From the NCBI RefSeq assembly GCF_003573695.1, contig NC_039362.1, positions 8,904,088 to 8,968,087 of the forward strand: DNA of 64,000 nucleotides, read 5' to 3'. Position 1 is the stretch's first letter. Every line of letters begins with the position of its first letter. Under the pieces are notes generated by a model. The model was not told where the DNA came from, did no database searches, and saw nothing but the letters and a program-made list of their open reading frames with translations. Positions 34,214-47,123 of this stretch are shown here, one piece after another. Origin of the DNA: Papaver somniferum (lineage: Eukaryota; Streptophyta; Magnoliopsida; Ranunculales; Papaveraceae). The translations under genes were made by a program, and so were the position numbers.

Positions 34214-36641
34214 TGTTAGAGCACTGCTCAGTCGAACTCGTAGGCGTTGCTATCTCAAACTTGTTTGTCAATGTTAGTGATCAAAACTATAAGTCTTGAT
34301 TTCTAGTCTACTTATAGTGATGTTTCAGACTAGAATAGACTGTCTAGTTGAGCATTAGACTTAACGGCGTTCATCAATTAAAGACGAAGAACTACTAAGG
34401 AGAGCTTGTGGAACTTCATCAACAAAAGGTATGTGGAGACTAAAACTCATCTATCACTTGGAAAGTCTATTTCTACTCTATCTCTTATATTAAGACAAAA
34501 GTTGTATTACTATATAGTATTCGATTATACACATTTGAGATTTCGAGCTGAGTTTAACTCGCTTACATATTTCTCGAAATATGTGTTGGTAAGCTTTCTC
34601 TTCAACCAAGTTCATCTTATATTCTTGAAGAAAGTCAAAAGATGATCATGTGAAAATCGCCGAGTAACATCTTACATGGTTTGTGTGATATAATCGTTTG
34701 GTGTATACTTGGAATGTTTCGTAATTCAATAACTTGAAAATTGCTTTGATGTTAATAGTTCGTGAAAACATCTATTGTCATACTCTAAGAAAGTTTCAAT
34801 GATTGAAATAGAGTTTATAACACTTAAACATCATTGGATTATGAACATAGTATGCATTATTGCATGTATATGATCCATGACCGCAACTATAGTATGCATA
34901 CTCGTACGCGTACTGGCGAAGGATTTGGGTCCGAAAATTTCTGTTGTGTCTGGAAGTATGCATACCCGTTTGCATACTGGCGAACCCAAACTCAGACCGG
35001 CTACTCTAAATATGCATACCCGTTTGCATACTTGAGTGCTTAAAGTTCTAAATCGGGTTTCTCATGAACTAATACATTTATATATTAATTAAGGAATGCA
35101 TTTTTTTGCAAACCGTGGATATAATGTTCATGAATTGATTCGAGTGAATCAAACTGATTTTGGTTCAATTTTGTTCTTGTGTACTTCTATGAGAATATAG
35201 CAATTGAATGACTCTATAACTAGTTTCATTTGAGTCATTTGAACTAGTTGTGGTTAAAATGAATAAAGTTGATATGAGAGTGTTCATATAGCTAACCTCG
35301 GTTAACTACTGTTAAGCCAACCTTGTGTACATGTTTAGGTATGGTTACTCAAACTTAAATGAAGGTACATTTCATTTGTGTATAACGAGCTAAGTTCGAT
35401 ATAACGGTTGAAAGATATTAGCTTGAATCTAATCAGTTTTTCATCTAACGGTGAATATTGAATGCTTTGTTACCAATGTAACTTAGATTGCAAACCTTGA
35501 TTTGAAAACTATATAAGGGAGAACTCTAGCAACTGGGAAACCTAATCCTCACATCTCTTGTGTGATACTAGTTGTGACTAGAGTCGATTCTCCTATAAAC
35601 TTAGGTTTTTCACGAAACCTAGTACGTTAACCACTTAAAGACTTCATTGGGATTGTGAAGCCAAACCCAACTATTTTCTCTATACTTGCGTGTTCTTATC
35701 TTACTTCTACTATCGTGATTGAGTATTATCTTTTCTAAGATTTTCTTGAGATTTATTTCCGATGGGTAAGATTAAAAGTAGTCACAAACATCTTCGTCTC
35801 ATCGTTTGTGATTCCACAATATCTTGTTTCGATTTCATACGATTAAGATTATTGTGAGGTGATTGATAATACTTGGTTTTTCTTCGAGAATATAAGCCTC
35901 GTTTATCAATTTGTTCATGTGCACCTTGATTTATCAAAAGACGGAACAAAAATCGTAGGTATTTATGTGGGAGACAGATTTATCTATTTCAATAGACTTT
36001 TCTGTGTGAGACATATTTGTTTATCAAGTCTTCGACTTTGGGTCGTAGAAGCTCTTGGTTGTGGGTGAGATCAGCTAAGGTAATCAAGTGCGTAGAATCT
36101 TGTTGGGGTTCAGAGACGTAGGGAGCGCAACTGTACCTTAATCAGTGTGAGATTGATTAGGACTCAACTACATTGCAGTCTGAAGTTCATTGGTAGTAGG
36201 CTAATGTCTGTAGCGGCTTAATACAGTGTGGTGTTCAAAGCTGGACTAGGTCCCGGGGTTTTCTGTATTTGCGGTTTTCCTCGTTAACAAAATTCTGGCG
36301 TATATGTTATTTATTTTCCGCAGTATATTTTGTTATATAATAGAAATATCACAGTTTGTGCGTTAAGTTCAATCTATTCTTGAATCCGACCTTTGGGTTG
36401 TTGATCGAATTGATTGACACTTGGATATTGGTACCGTCCAAGTTATTTCTCTTATTCAACCGGGGGTGCAAATTTCTATTTGATGATTGCAAATTGAATT
36501 GGAGATATTAACTCTTTGATATACTTTTATATAGATTGAGTCTGACTGTCTAATCGATTTTCTTGAAAGTATATTGGAGTTTGTCTATTCAGATTGTCGA
36601 ACGAAATATTGGGTGTGGTTGTTTGAACACCCACTTTTTCA
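34214..36641 (+). mobile_element. Solo LTR, Ty1/copia SIRE/Maximus type
   Basis: 2,428 bp from TGTTAGAGCACTGC to CCCACTTTTTCA, collinear with the 60121-62439 LTR that has a primer site attached. Here neither primer site nor polypurine tract follows. The flanks are TGAAC (34209-34213) and TGAAG (36642-36646), a five-base target duplication with one mismatch, so it is a solo LTR left by LTR-LTR recombination. It has a TATA-like TATATAAG (35510-35517), the conserved block at 36249-36293, and a TATGCATAC/TTTGCATAC repeat cassette (34888-35040). Confidence 0.85.
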
Positions 36642-36975
36642 TGAAGACCGATTGTGTTAAAACATATAAAATTAAGATTTATTGTGATTTTGACTTTCAA
36701 ATGGGTAAACCAATCACAAGTATAATTAAGAGTTATGGGTTTTAATGAACGATTTTTAGTTTGAGATTTCATTTAAAAAAGATAACAAAATTTTAAATTA
36801 AATCGATCGATATAGTTAGTTTTTTATTTTAATTTGTGATGTAACTGTTTTGAATGAGTTTTAGTTTTCAAAAGATTTGAATAGGTTTCAAATTTAAAAG
36901 GATAAAGTTTATAATTGAATTTTAATAATGAGGATAACTTACTACTTTTACCTATTTAGACACCCTTATCCCTTT
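36642..36975. other. AT-rich spacer between two solo LTRs
   Basis: No gene. GACCGATTG at 36646 continues the ACCGATT-rich flank seen left of the solo LTR. Confidence 0.4.
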
Positions 36976-39796
36976 TGTTAGAGCATAGCTCGGTTGAACC
37001 CACCAAGCATTGGTATGTAAAGTTTGGTTGTCATATTTTAGTGAACCAAAACTCATTTAAGAGTCGCTTGATTAAATGTACTGGATTCAACTTTGTATAG
37101 GTTAGATTGAAAGTTTAGGATATGAAACATTACAAAAATTGTGAAGACTTGAAGAACTGAAGAAGTAAGGATCTACAACCACAACATCGTCCTTCCACTT
37201 GAGGTTAGTGATATTTGACTTAAACTGTTTCATTCCCTAACGTATCTTTCAAGTCGTGCATATTGAAAACAAAACTGCAAAGCATGAACACTCTAGATAG
37301 ACATAGTATTAAGGAATACAATACGAGGTATATTGCTTAACCATTAAACTTTGTAGATAAGATATTGACATAATCATTTGAATGTTATTGTGATTATGTA
37401 TGGGTATGAGGTGAGGATTTCATCCTGGGAAATAATGTTTTACATGTGTTTTAAGGAAGTAAGTTCATGAACTTGGTTTGTGAAACGAAAAGGAAATGGA
37501 CAGGCGTTATTGGGATTTTTCTTCATTGTATATCTTATGAACGACCAATACGTGTGATTAATATAACCGCTCATGACTTGTTTGTGTTCTTGGTAAAACT
37601 ATTCACATGAGGACTGACTTATGTATTGGTATGACTTTTATTAGTGAAACCGATATTAAGTAATCACCTGATGGTATGATCGAGTTTGTGTGTGTAAGGC
37701 CGAATCTGGGTAAATGGGAACAGATCCTAGTAAGAGGTGCAACACATACAAAGGGAATTGATCCTTGTATGCGGTGCAACAAGGTTTATAGCAGAAAGGG
37801 GAACTGATCCTATGGACATGTGCAACACGTTTTTAGGGAAAGGGGAAACGATCCTATGGACATGTGCAATACATATAAGTTAGATACCATGTATATGTGG
37901 GGAACCGATCCTAGTACCTAGTCAACTGAATTTTGGAAAGCTAGTGTGACTATGCATAGTACTCACATGGAGGTAGAACCGAAACTTGTTTTGGTAGAAC
38001 CGTTAAACCCATGATTTGTGATTGAGAGTTCTTAATCAATCGCATAGCTCTTGAAAGTCAGATGAACCAATTCTAAACTTGTTTGGGAGCGTGGTAAATC
38101 GGTTTCAAGTGTGTAAGTATGAAAGAGGACTTACAAAGTAAGGATGTCGACACACTTTGAACACGTGCAGTAATGTGTATCTTTTATTTCAAATATATTC
38201 CTTAACAACTAAGAAGGAAGTAAATCCCAGGATCGAAATTAAATAAGTTAAGAATTTTTTTAATTAAGGTTTTTAACTATATATGGAAAATAAGAATTAA
38301 TAATGTGCGTTTGCTAGTTAAAGGTTTTCCAAGGAGATTTTCGATCAATATTTTGGATAGAGCATTCTCAGGAATTATGAAAATCGAATATGGAAATTAT
38401 TATTGGATATATTAAGAATATTTTCGGTTTTGGAAATTCCCTGGTGTCCAAACTTCCTTGTCTATAAATACTTGAAGTTTGCATTTCAGTCAAACTAACC
38501 CTTCATGACAGTAAACTTCCTATGTTGTAATGTTACTGGTGAAGCCGCCTATTCGGATAGGAAAGTAACCTAATTAGGCGAAATCTCTTACGGTCGCTCA
38601 ATTTAAAGTCTTCTTTGGGATTGAGAAGCTCTACGAGTACCGTTGGTGGGATACTAGATAATTGGGTTTATCTTGTGTTTTCGATTGATTTGATTGACTA
38701 ACAGTGGTTGAACTTTGATTGCACCTAGTTTGTTTATGCTTGAGAATCTTCTCTTATGATATAAGATTCACTCAAACTAGTTCGAAGTTTCGAAAGGGAT
38801 CTTTATACTGTTGTTAGTGCTAAAGACGATCTTGTGATAATCCATTGTTAACAGACTCTGTTCTGTGCGTGATTGATCACAAGAGATTCATGTAGTTGTG
38901 TGCAGGTGTTTATTGAAGATCTATGAAGATTTGAAGACAAATAAGAGATAGAATATTTCTGACTTGGTTATATAAATCTTTGGTGTGCACAATACTTTTT
39001 TCGGTACAAAAAGGATTTCACTATAATCGGTTTATCCTTATGCTAGATTGGATAGAATAGTTGAGTAAATCGGCATCAATACAATTCTTTGTGATTAAAA
39101 GTATTGATTGCTAAATCTTACGATTACCTTGGGTGATTGAACATAAGATAGGTCTAAGGACTTGACGAAGGAGTTTATTGAGATAAACGGAAGAGCCTTT
39201 GTCCGACTCATATCACTTGGTTGAAGAGAGTTGATACCAAACAGATTTCTTTTCCCTTTACTGTTTGGAATACGAACCAAAGGAATTTTTCCAAGTACGT
39301 GACTTATTTATAAGTTGGAGGCGTGGGAATACAGACGGAACTAGGTGAACTATAGGTATAGTTGCTTGATCTTAACTATACGAAGTTGGTTTATTTTGTA
39401 TAGCGGCTTAATCATGAGAGTATTCAATTCTGGACAAGGTCCCGGAGTTTTTCTGCATTTGCGGTTTTCCTCGTTAACAAAATATTGTTGTGTCATTTAC
39501 TTTATATTTCTGCATTATAATTATTTTATTATAACTAAAGTAAATTACACAAACGTTAATTCCTATTTACTTGATAAGAAATCCTATTGTGTTTGGTTAA
39601 GTCCGAACCTTTGTATCAAGTAAACATACTTTGTTGTCGTATTGTATCGATCTCGTATCTATAGACGATCGCACGAAGTGTGAACCGATTAGTTGTATTG
39701 TCTCGACTCAGTCTATAGACAATCACTTTCGGAGAAAGGACTTATAGGAATGAAAAGTTTTAGCTTGAGGTATATTTGAATATCCTCTCCTTTTCA
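36976..39796 (+). mobile_element. Solo LTR of a second copia-like family, perfect target duplication
   Basis: 2,821 bp from TGTTAGAGCATAGC to CTCTCCTTTTCA, flanked by CCTTT on both sides (36971-36975 and 39797-39801). It differs from the other copia LTRs over most of its length but shares the start TGTTAGAGCA, the AGCGGCTTAAT motif and the CTGCATTTGCGGTTTTCCTC block (39438-39482). TATAAATA at 38463-38470 is a likely promoter. A five-unit tandem repeat lies at 37716-37920. Confidence 0.88.
37716..37920. repeat. Imperfect 37-57 bp tandem repeat inside solo LTR (about 5 units)
   Basis: Units begin GGGAACAGATCC, GGGAATTGATCC, GGGAACTGATCC, GGGAAACGATCC and GGGAACCGATCC at 37716, 37753, 37798, 37842 and 37899. 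The first four contain a GTGCAA word. The copies are diverged, so the array is not recent. Confidence 0.75.
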
Positions 39797-39801
39797 CCTT
39801 T

Positions 39802-40150
39802 CTTTAGGTTGCATGTTGAAATTGATAGGCCCTAAATTAGCCAGAATTTCATGATTCCAAGTCCGTGGGTTTATATAAATACCGTAATTCTAAATATTCA
39901 TACGAATTACAATGCACATTAAAACTTGCATATAAGAATATGGAAGTGACCACAAAATAATATATTTACAGGGTGTATCAGATTAGAAATTATATGGATT
40001 GTTTAATAATAATTATTCCAAAATCTATAGGACTTATATAAAATCTAAAAAAGTCAATAAAGTTTGATAGATTATATTGGATTTCTTTTTTATTAAAAAA
40101 AAAAAGAAGCTAAAATGAAAATTATTTTGGTGAGAGTATATTTGCGATGA
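39802..40150. other. AT-rich intergenic sequence
   Basis: No gene or clear element. CAGGGTGTATCAG near 39969 resembles transposon terminal sequence, but no matching end was found. Confidence 0.35.
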
Positions 40151-40445
40151 CGTCAGAAATACTAGTGATTGTGGTAGCGGTGACATTGACGACGACGGAG
40201 GCGGTGTTAGTGGAGGTAGGGATGACCCTGGTGATATGATGGCGGTAGGGGTAATATTGGTGGCAATGGTAGGGCCCAATGCTACTGGTGGTGGTGGTAG
40301 AGGTAGGGGCAGTGCTGGTAGCGGTGGTGGTGGCTCTGGTGGAAGTTGTGGTGCTTGTGGCACCAGTATTGGTGGTGACACTGGTGGCATAGGCAGGGAT
40401 GCTAGGGAAGGTGGTGATTGTAATGCAGGTGGCACGTGGCGCTAG
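40150..40445. repeat. GGT/GGC-rich trinucleotide low-complexity tract
   Basis: A GTGGTGGTAGAGGTAGG-like tract gives a Gly-rich frame on one strand (40236-40445) and a Pro-rich one on the other (40034-40435). Both follow from the trinucleotide bias. There is no domain or neighbour to suggest a gene. Confidence 0.7.
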
Positions 40446-40723
40446 TTTATAAGCAAAATATGAGAATCCACAAGTTTCCTCAAAAGTCTTATGCCTTGGT
40501 TTGAGATTTGTGGAGTTAGATAATGTTTATATACTGCCTTTTAATATCCACAAAATTCCAAAAAAGTCTTGGGCCTCTAATAATCTTTGAAATTCTAAAT
40601 AAATTGGATACCTCAGGTTTTTATGAAGTCCAATATGCATAAAATTAAACCTCTGAAACTTTAGGAATCCCAACAAATCTAAATCGAATACTGTGGAAAT
40701 TTTGGAAATCTTAATTATCCTTA

Positions 40724-41233
40724 GAGAAAGGTCTATGGGATAGATTGTTTTAGAGTCTATCCCTATCAAATTGAAAGAGAGTTTAAGTGAAGAAGTACAC
40801 CTGACCATGCGATAGAGTATTAATAAGTCTATAAGGTAAAAAAATGTCCGTTTGAAAGAGAGAAAAAAAAACAGAAGCAAACATTTAGCCTGGCAGTTAT
40901 ATAGATGGCATGATGTTATTGGGTAGAGCAATAATTGGCAATAAATCATGTGATATTAGGTAGGAATTTACCTATGTAAATCAGATACGGCAAACCAAGA
41001 GCCGTTTTTTTTCCTTTCAACTTTATATGGCAAATTAAGGGTTGTTTTCTCCTATATTATTTTGCACGACAAATTATTAGCCATATAGGGAAGACTTTCA
41101 ACCACTCATTCGAATGAAAGAGTTGGTGATTAATTTTTTGGAGAAAGTGGGTTTCTCTCTACCCATAGTATGACCTAATTTGATCCAACTCTTTCATTTT
41201 GAAAGAGAGTTTCAATCCCCATAGCCCTTGCTC
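40724..41233. mobile_element. Candidate Tourist/Harbinger-like MITE
   Basis: About 510 bp with imperfect terminal inverted repeats: GAGAAAGGTCTATGGG on the left, and GAGCAAGGGCTATGGGG as the complement of the right end. TTA flanks both sides (40721-40723 and 41234-41236), as in PIF/Harbinger elements. There is no coding capacity, and internal GGCAAATTA/GGCAAACCA words repeat. Confidence 0.6.
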
Positions 41234-41236
41234 TTA

Positions 41237-41510
41237 TAACTCCTGATCCAATATGCCCCTGTTATATGCAGTAAAACATGTATCTACCTTGAATAAACCG
41301 AAAACATATTGAATTGTACCAAGGTAATACATATACTACTTAAAGGGAGATTTTGTTTTACGAGTCCAAATTTGTACAACCCTCTAAAATTGGGGTGCAC
41401 ATCTTGATCCGTACTATTGGTCAACATCACTTCCATGGTTGCCAGTTTGTTGTTTTTTACTTTTGATTTTAAAGTTTTAGTTCATCTTTTTTGTCTGACT
41501 CATCTATTCT
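41237..41510. other. Spacer, nothing recognised
   Basis: AT-rich sequence between the MITE and the solo gypsy LTR, with no gene. Confidence 0.4.
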
Positions 41511-43071
41511 TGATGGTTGCCAAATATTGCGTAATTCCATGTACTTGTATTGATAAATTTATGTCATCTTTTATTCTTTAAGTTCCCATCTTATACAAAA
41601 TTCTATATTTTTACCGTGTTCAAATAAATTCGCTTGTACTAAGTTATTATTGTGATTTTAGGTAGTTAATGAAGCTTTGAGCCTGGAGAGACCAAGAGGG
41701 GCAAAGAATTGATACCTAGTGGCGGAAAAGAAGAGGTTTCCGCAAGCCGTTGGCGCAGCTAGACTTATCCAAACATGGAAGAGTCAAGATCGAAGGCCTT
41801 AAAGCAAACACCATCTCTAAATCAATACATCAGAATTGATGACACTTTACAACACCGAATACTTCTCCATATCCAAACATCAAACTGGATGCTCCTTATC
41901 CACACCATCAACTCTCCCCTTCTCCCATTTTCACCTGACACCACCTTCCCTTCCCCACTTACCCAAAAACATCACCACCCATCTGTTTTAGCACCTAAAG
42001 CCAGAACCTAACCCTAGCCTCAAGTACCTTCTACCTCCATCAATTCACTCTCCTTGTCAATCCCCCACAATGATAACCTTCTATCTCTGTCAACCTCATA
42101 CCTCTCTATCCCTATGTCACTCTATTTTTCTCTCAAACCTAGTACCATTTCACATCAAGTTACCGTTATAAGCATGATATGAAGAGGCATGAAGACAAAT
42201 TCAGGAGACGTTGTGAGATGAATGTGTATTTTGAAGTCTGTGCAATGGTGAATTCTAGAAACATCAAATCCCTAATTTTCTCATTGTAATTTATTGAAAA
42301 AGGGATTGAGAATTGGGAGGACTTTGTATAAATAGAGAAGGAGTCGTAGATGAAAACTCAAGCCCGGAATAGCCGGTGCAAGTTGTAGTAGTAATATCAA
42401 GGTTTTAATTTCAAACTTCCTATGTTCTAAAATTCTCTTTTTAGGGTTGAGATGAAGCCCTTAATCTACTGCTGGTCTATTCATGCTATTGTTATTGTTC
42501 TTATTGTGCTGAATTTATAGGATATATTTAATTTTTATGCTGCAATACATAACTTTCACCTTGTATGTCATGCATCCTAGGTTGTTAGAGTACTTATTTC
42601 TTGTTGCATCAACTCATGCTTAATCGATTATTGTTAATCAATGATTAGTTGTGTTGTAATAAGACAAATAATTCTAGGCATTGTTACCTTAGTTGTAATT
42701 AAAATATCCATCTGAGATCACCTTGGATATGCAAAGACTTGAATCTTCACCGCTATTCCTTATAAGGAACAACAATAGTTTCATTGGTTGAATTCTCTAT
42801 TGTGAGTTATGTGGTGGATTCAACTTCCCTGGTACCTTTTATCAAGTGTTTGAAACCATTATTTTCAATTGGATTTATTTTTTCTAGTTGACCTTCATAA
42901 CACTCATATGGTCGTATTGAAAACCCATTTGCGTCTAAATTAGTAAAAGTGGAACTTAGACGTTTACCGTCACCGAAACAATTCCCTGTGGGATCGACCT
43001 GCATTTGCCGTTATTTATGTTATAGACACTGTGCGCTTGCAGTTTAATATTATAGGTTTATAAACCTACCA
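41511..43071 (+). mobile_element. Solo LTR, Ty3/gypsy Athila-like
   Basis: 1,561 bp starting TGATGGTTGCCAAATATTG (compare TGATGAGTGCCAAATATTG of the large elements) and ending AAACCTACCA. The flanks ATTCT (41506-41510) and ATTCC (43072-43076) match at four of five bases. TATAAATA at 42327-42334 and the CCCTGTGGGATCGACC segment near 42982 are typical of gypsy LTRs. No primer site follows, so it is solo. The short ORFs in it (for example 42807-43004) are not genes. Confidence 0.75.
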
Positions 43072-43076
43072 ATTCC

Positions 43077-43589
43077 CAAAAATAAATATTCTCTTCGGTA
43101 TAAATTTTCTTTTTATCTTAGGTATCAAATATTGAAGTGAAAAAGATCACACTGTAATTATCTTTTTTATTTGGGTGATTTACCAATGTAACCCTGATTT
43201 GGTGTGTACTTCACATTTTTGTCCCGTTTTTCCGACATTACAAACATGGCATGATATAAACTTTTCCTAACAGACGGTCAAATTATGTGAAAAAACACGA
43301 CGTGTTATTAATTTTGCAGACTCAAATATATTAACCTAACCTCGATTTTGGGCACAGTTTCGTTCGCCTTCAACGTAGGAACACCTAAATAACTCCTTCA
43401 ACAATCGTTCTCTTCCGCTAAAAATTAATATATCTAGCTAGTTATTACATGTACGACATTTCTTTCTACTTTATATTGTCGAATTCTTCAGACTGTATTG
43501 TTTTTGTCATTGAGGGAAGGATGTTAAGTGTTGCCAATGAATTTATATATCTCTATCCACTGCATTAAAAGGAGGAACCATGATTGAGA
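43077..43589. other. Intergenic, nothing recognised
   Basis: AT-rich sequence without a credible ORF or repeat structure that I could define. Confidence 0.4.
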
Positions 43590-44286
43590 TTTTTTTTAGA
43601 TTTTTTTTTTGACTCAGAAAGGGCAAAATTTATAAAAAAAATTCAATGCATCACTAAGGAAGTAATAGTATTGGTGAACAAGAGTACAAAACAGACTAAA
43701 CAACTTCCATAAAAGAAAAGGAAAAAAAAGTGTTAATGAAGTACAACCTCCCAATAGTGAAGAACCATGTTCAGAGAGATTCCTTCAAAAATCGCAGTGC
43801 CCACACACCAATTAAAATCAAAGTTTTGACGCTCCTTTATATTCTCCATCGATTTGTATCTGTCATTGAAAACTCTTGAAGTTCTTTCAAGCCAAATTTC
43901 CCACAATATTGCAAAAGGAATTATATCCCAAATTTTACTTCTCAAACTTAAGGTCTTCCCTTTTTTTTTCCTCCATTTTCATATTGTGTCCCTCACACTG
44001 CCTTAAAACACTCATTGAAGATTATATCCACTCAAGAAGTAAAACCAAATTTCCCTGGTTATATCACAATGCAAAAAATAATGATGGTTGGATTTAGCAC
44101 TCTTCTTGCATAACAAACATCCATTGACATTAAAGGTATTCCTCAATGAGTCCATTGTTGGTGCAACATTGTAACAGAGAGACCAAACAAAGAAAATCAC
44201 CTTATGTGTAATTTTTGGATTCCACACACTCTTATAAGGGAATACTAGCAAAAATAGATCTTAACATAAAAATTCTTTACGTCATC
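43590..44286 (-). pseudogene. LINE (L1-type) 3' end with zf-RVT domain, decayed
   Basis: The minus-strand frame 44251-43733 reads a zinc-finger RVT domain (KSVWNPKITHKVIFFVWSL, CLLCKKSAKSNHHYFLHC) followed by the conserved IWDIIPFAILWEIWLERT block that closes plant L1 ORF2. At least three in-frame stops lie between the two blocks (44014 to 43946). T-runs at 43590-43597 and 43601-43610 are the complement of a poly(A) tail. The 5' side is cut off by the copia LTR at 44287. Confidence 0.8.
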
Positions 44287-45570
44287 TGAAAAAGCGGGGG
44301 TCTAACAACCACACCCAATATTTCGCTTAGCACTGTATGGAGAAACTCCAATATACTTTCTAGAGAATCAACTAGAAAGTTAGACTCAATCAATAGAAAA
44401 GTATATCAAAGAGTTTATATCTCTATCTCTCGATTTGATCTTTACTCAAGCAAATATAAATCTGCGAGTCTTTGTCAAAGAGAGATAACTTGGATAGTAC
44501 CAAAGACCAATATCCAAGTGTCAATCAATTTAAATCAACAACCAAAAGATCGGATATTCTAATTGATTGAATAACGCACAACCTGTATTATTTCAATTGA
44601 ATAAACAAATATAATGCGGAAAAGAAATAACACAGACACCAGAATTTTGGTAACGAGGAAACCGCAAATGCAGAAAAACCCCGGGACCTAGTCCAGATTG
44701 AACACACACTGTATTAAGCCGCTACAGACACTAGCCTACTTCAAACTAACTTCGGTCTGGACTATAGTTGAACCCCAATCAATCTCACACTGATCCAAGG
44801 TACAGTTATGCTCCCTACGTCTCTGATCCCAGCAGGATACTACGTATTTGATTCCCTTAGCTGATCTCACCCACAACTAATAGTTGCTACGACCCAAAGT
44901 CGAAGATTTTAATAAACAAATATGTATCACACAGAAAAGTCTACGGTAATAGATAAATCCGTCTACCACGAATATACCTACGAGTTTTGTTCCGTCTTTT
45001 GATAAATCAAGGTGAACAGGAACCAATTGATAAACCGGACTTATATTCCCGAAAGAACAACCTAGTGTTATCAATGACCTCACAATAGTCTTAATCGATG
45101 CAGCGAAAAAAGATATTGTGGAATCACAAACGATGAGACGAAGATGTGACTACTTTTTATCTTGCCTATCGGAGATAGAAATCTCAAGCCAATTATTAAA
45201 ATTGTACTCGTATGATAGAAATAGCAAGATCAGATCACACAACTACAAAAAAGTATTATCGGTTTGGCTTCACAATCCCAATGAAGTCTTTAAGTCGTTA
45301 ACCTGGTTTAGAAGAAGAAACCAAAGGTTAAAGGAGAATCGACTCTAGCTTAGCACAACTAGTACCACACAGGAGGTGTGGGGATTAGGTTTCCCAGTTG
45401 CTAGAGTTCTCCCTTATATAGTCTTTCAAATCAGGGTTTGCAATCTAAGTTACCTTGGTAACAAAGCATTCAATATTCACTGTTAGATGAAAACCTGACT
45501 TAGATTCAAGCTAATATTTATCAACCATTAGATCAAAAACATAGCTTGTCATACACAAATGAAATGCATA
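44287..45570 (-). repeat. Truncated copia LTR (3' LTR remnant)
   Basis: It starts TGAAAAAGCGGGGG on the plus strand and matches 48369-49650. At about 45570 it jumps directly to internal sequence matching 51680, skipping the rest of the LTR, the polypurine tract and ~950 bp. The join shares only about two bases. TATA-like TATATAAG is the complement of 45413-45420. Confidence 0.8.
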
Positions 45571-46354
45571 AGAAAATCTATGGAGCAATGACTAAGTTAA
45601 TCATGAAAATAATCAACCAAGTCAAAAACGCTCAAACATGAGACAACTTACGGAGTCATAACTAAATAACCAAACAAGATGATTAATTTAGTTCAATTTT
45701 GCTCGACATAAAGTATCTTACGGAACAACAACAAAGCTAACCATAAAAATAATCAACTTGGTTGTTTAGTGCTCAACATAAGACACATTACGGAGCCTCA
45801 CAGTAATACAAAAAGTATGGATCAGGGAATATCAATTACTGCGGAATACACAAGGATTCATTCTATTTTCCATCACCATTTGCACAATGACATATAATAG
45901 ACATAATCCTTGAACACAAACGATTTTAACCTATCTTCCATCAAAAATTGACATAATAGGCTTAACTTTTGTGTTTGTCAAAAGTCAATTCATTCTTTCA
46001 TCTATACATGCATATCAACTCACGAACGACTTTACTTTTGACAATATATGGGACAATCAAGTTCACGGACGCAAACACACATATCCCATAAAAATATTGC
46101 AACATATAAAACCATAAAGATTAATACTGCAAAAATAATCTTCCAAAAATTCTTAGAATTAAACCAATAAATCTAAAAACATGAAGATGAAAATATTGGA
46201 CACAGCTATATATAATCACAATAATGGTTATTCCAAACTTTAGTTATTCTTTTAAACAAACAAAACAAGAAAAATAGAACATTTACTAGGCAAAACTATC
46301 AAAACAGTCTATATTAAAAACACTTCAATGCCAAAGCCTAAACACGAACAGAAG

Positions 46355-46768
46355 TCATATAGACTGTTCTGGATCCTCATGAGTCTTGAGATCGCTGAAC
46401 TTGGGATCGACAACATCTACTGCAAATTTAGAAAAGATGTCTTCATTGAGAAGATCTTTAACTTGTGTTTTTATGAGACCAAAGTCAGATGTAACCTTTT
46501 CCAACTCAGTTTTTAACACGTTAATATTTTTCAAGGTGTCATCAAGTTGCAGTTTTTCTTCCTTGTAATACTTAAGAAAGTCATGAACAACTTCAGCAGA
46601 GATCATATCCCCATTCTCAATATCCTCATGTGAGTATGCATAATAACATGAGGCATTGGGATGATCATCTTCAACAAGGGTTCTTTTCTTCCTTCCTTTG
46701 GACTCAAAACCAATACCTTTTGCAAAAAAGCCTCTAGCAAAACCACACGCTCGTGAAGAGGAAGACAT
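46355..46768 (-). CDS. Small coiled-coil ORF of the non-autonomous copia element, copy 1
   Basis: 137 residues from ATG 46766-46768 (MSSSSRACGF). It has a basic N-terminus (GFESKGRKKRTL) and a probable coiled coil (about 60-110, FLKYYKEEKLQLDDTLKNIN and following heptads). The sequence is free of stops although neighbouring frames are broken. It resembles the extra ORFs found near the 3' end of SIRE/Maximus elements, but I do not recognise a defined family. The copy at 52457-52870 has the same length. Confidence 0.5.
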   Translation of the reverse strand: MSSSSRACGFARGFFAKGIGFESKGRKKRTLVEDDHPNASCYYAYSHEDIENGDMISAEVVHDFLKYYKEEKLQLDDTLKNINVLKTELEKVTSDFGLIKTQVKDLLNEDIFSKFAVDVVDPKFSDLKTHEDPEQSI

Positions 46769-47123
46769 TTCTAGACAAAACAAAACAAACCTAGAGTACG
46801 CAAACGACTCAGAGGTTTGGTACTTAAAGGTTTCTTAGGGAGGAAGATTTTTAGGGTTTTCAAACTGTTGACTCGAGATGGTAACCTATGTACACATTCG
46901 AGTACAGTACATCCCACAAGGAAAAACTTTAATGAAAAGAAAAACAACAGAATTATAAATACAACCCATACTTAGGCAAACTTGTTTGTAGAAAAAAAGT
47001 TTAACTATAGACGATAAGAAAATAGCTCAACTAAACAGAAACTATTTTGCCATTAGTATACCTGATTATTTGACACATCTTGCTCAACAGGATTTTTATG
47101 AGTAAGTTCTTTAATCCTTGTGA

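Noticed and set aside
35859..36068. 69-codon ORF, also seen in minus-strand copies at 44877, 48961 and 56060
   Set aside because: It falls within the copia LTR and is carried by LTR identity; no gene is known there.
37716..37920. CRISPR-like array
   Set aside because: Units are imperfect, unevenly spaced, inside a plant LTR with a perfect target duplication, and there are no cas genes.
40034..40445. Pro-rich or Gly-rich protein gene
   Set aside because: Both frames come from a GGT/GGC trinucleotide tract, with no start context, domain or conserved neighbour.
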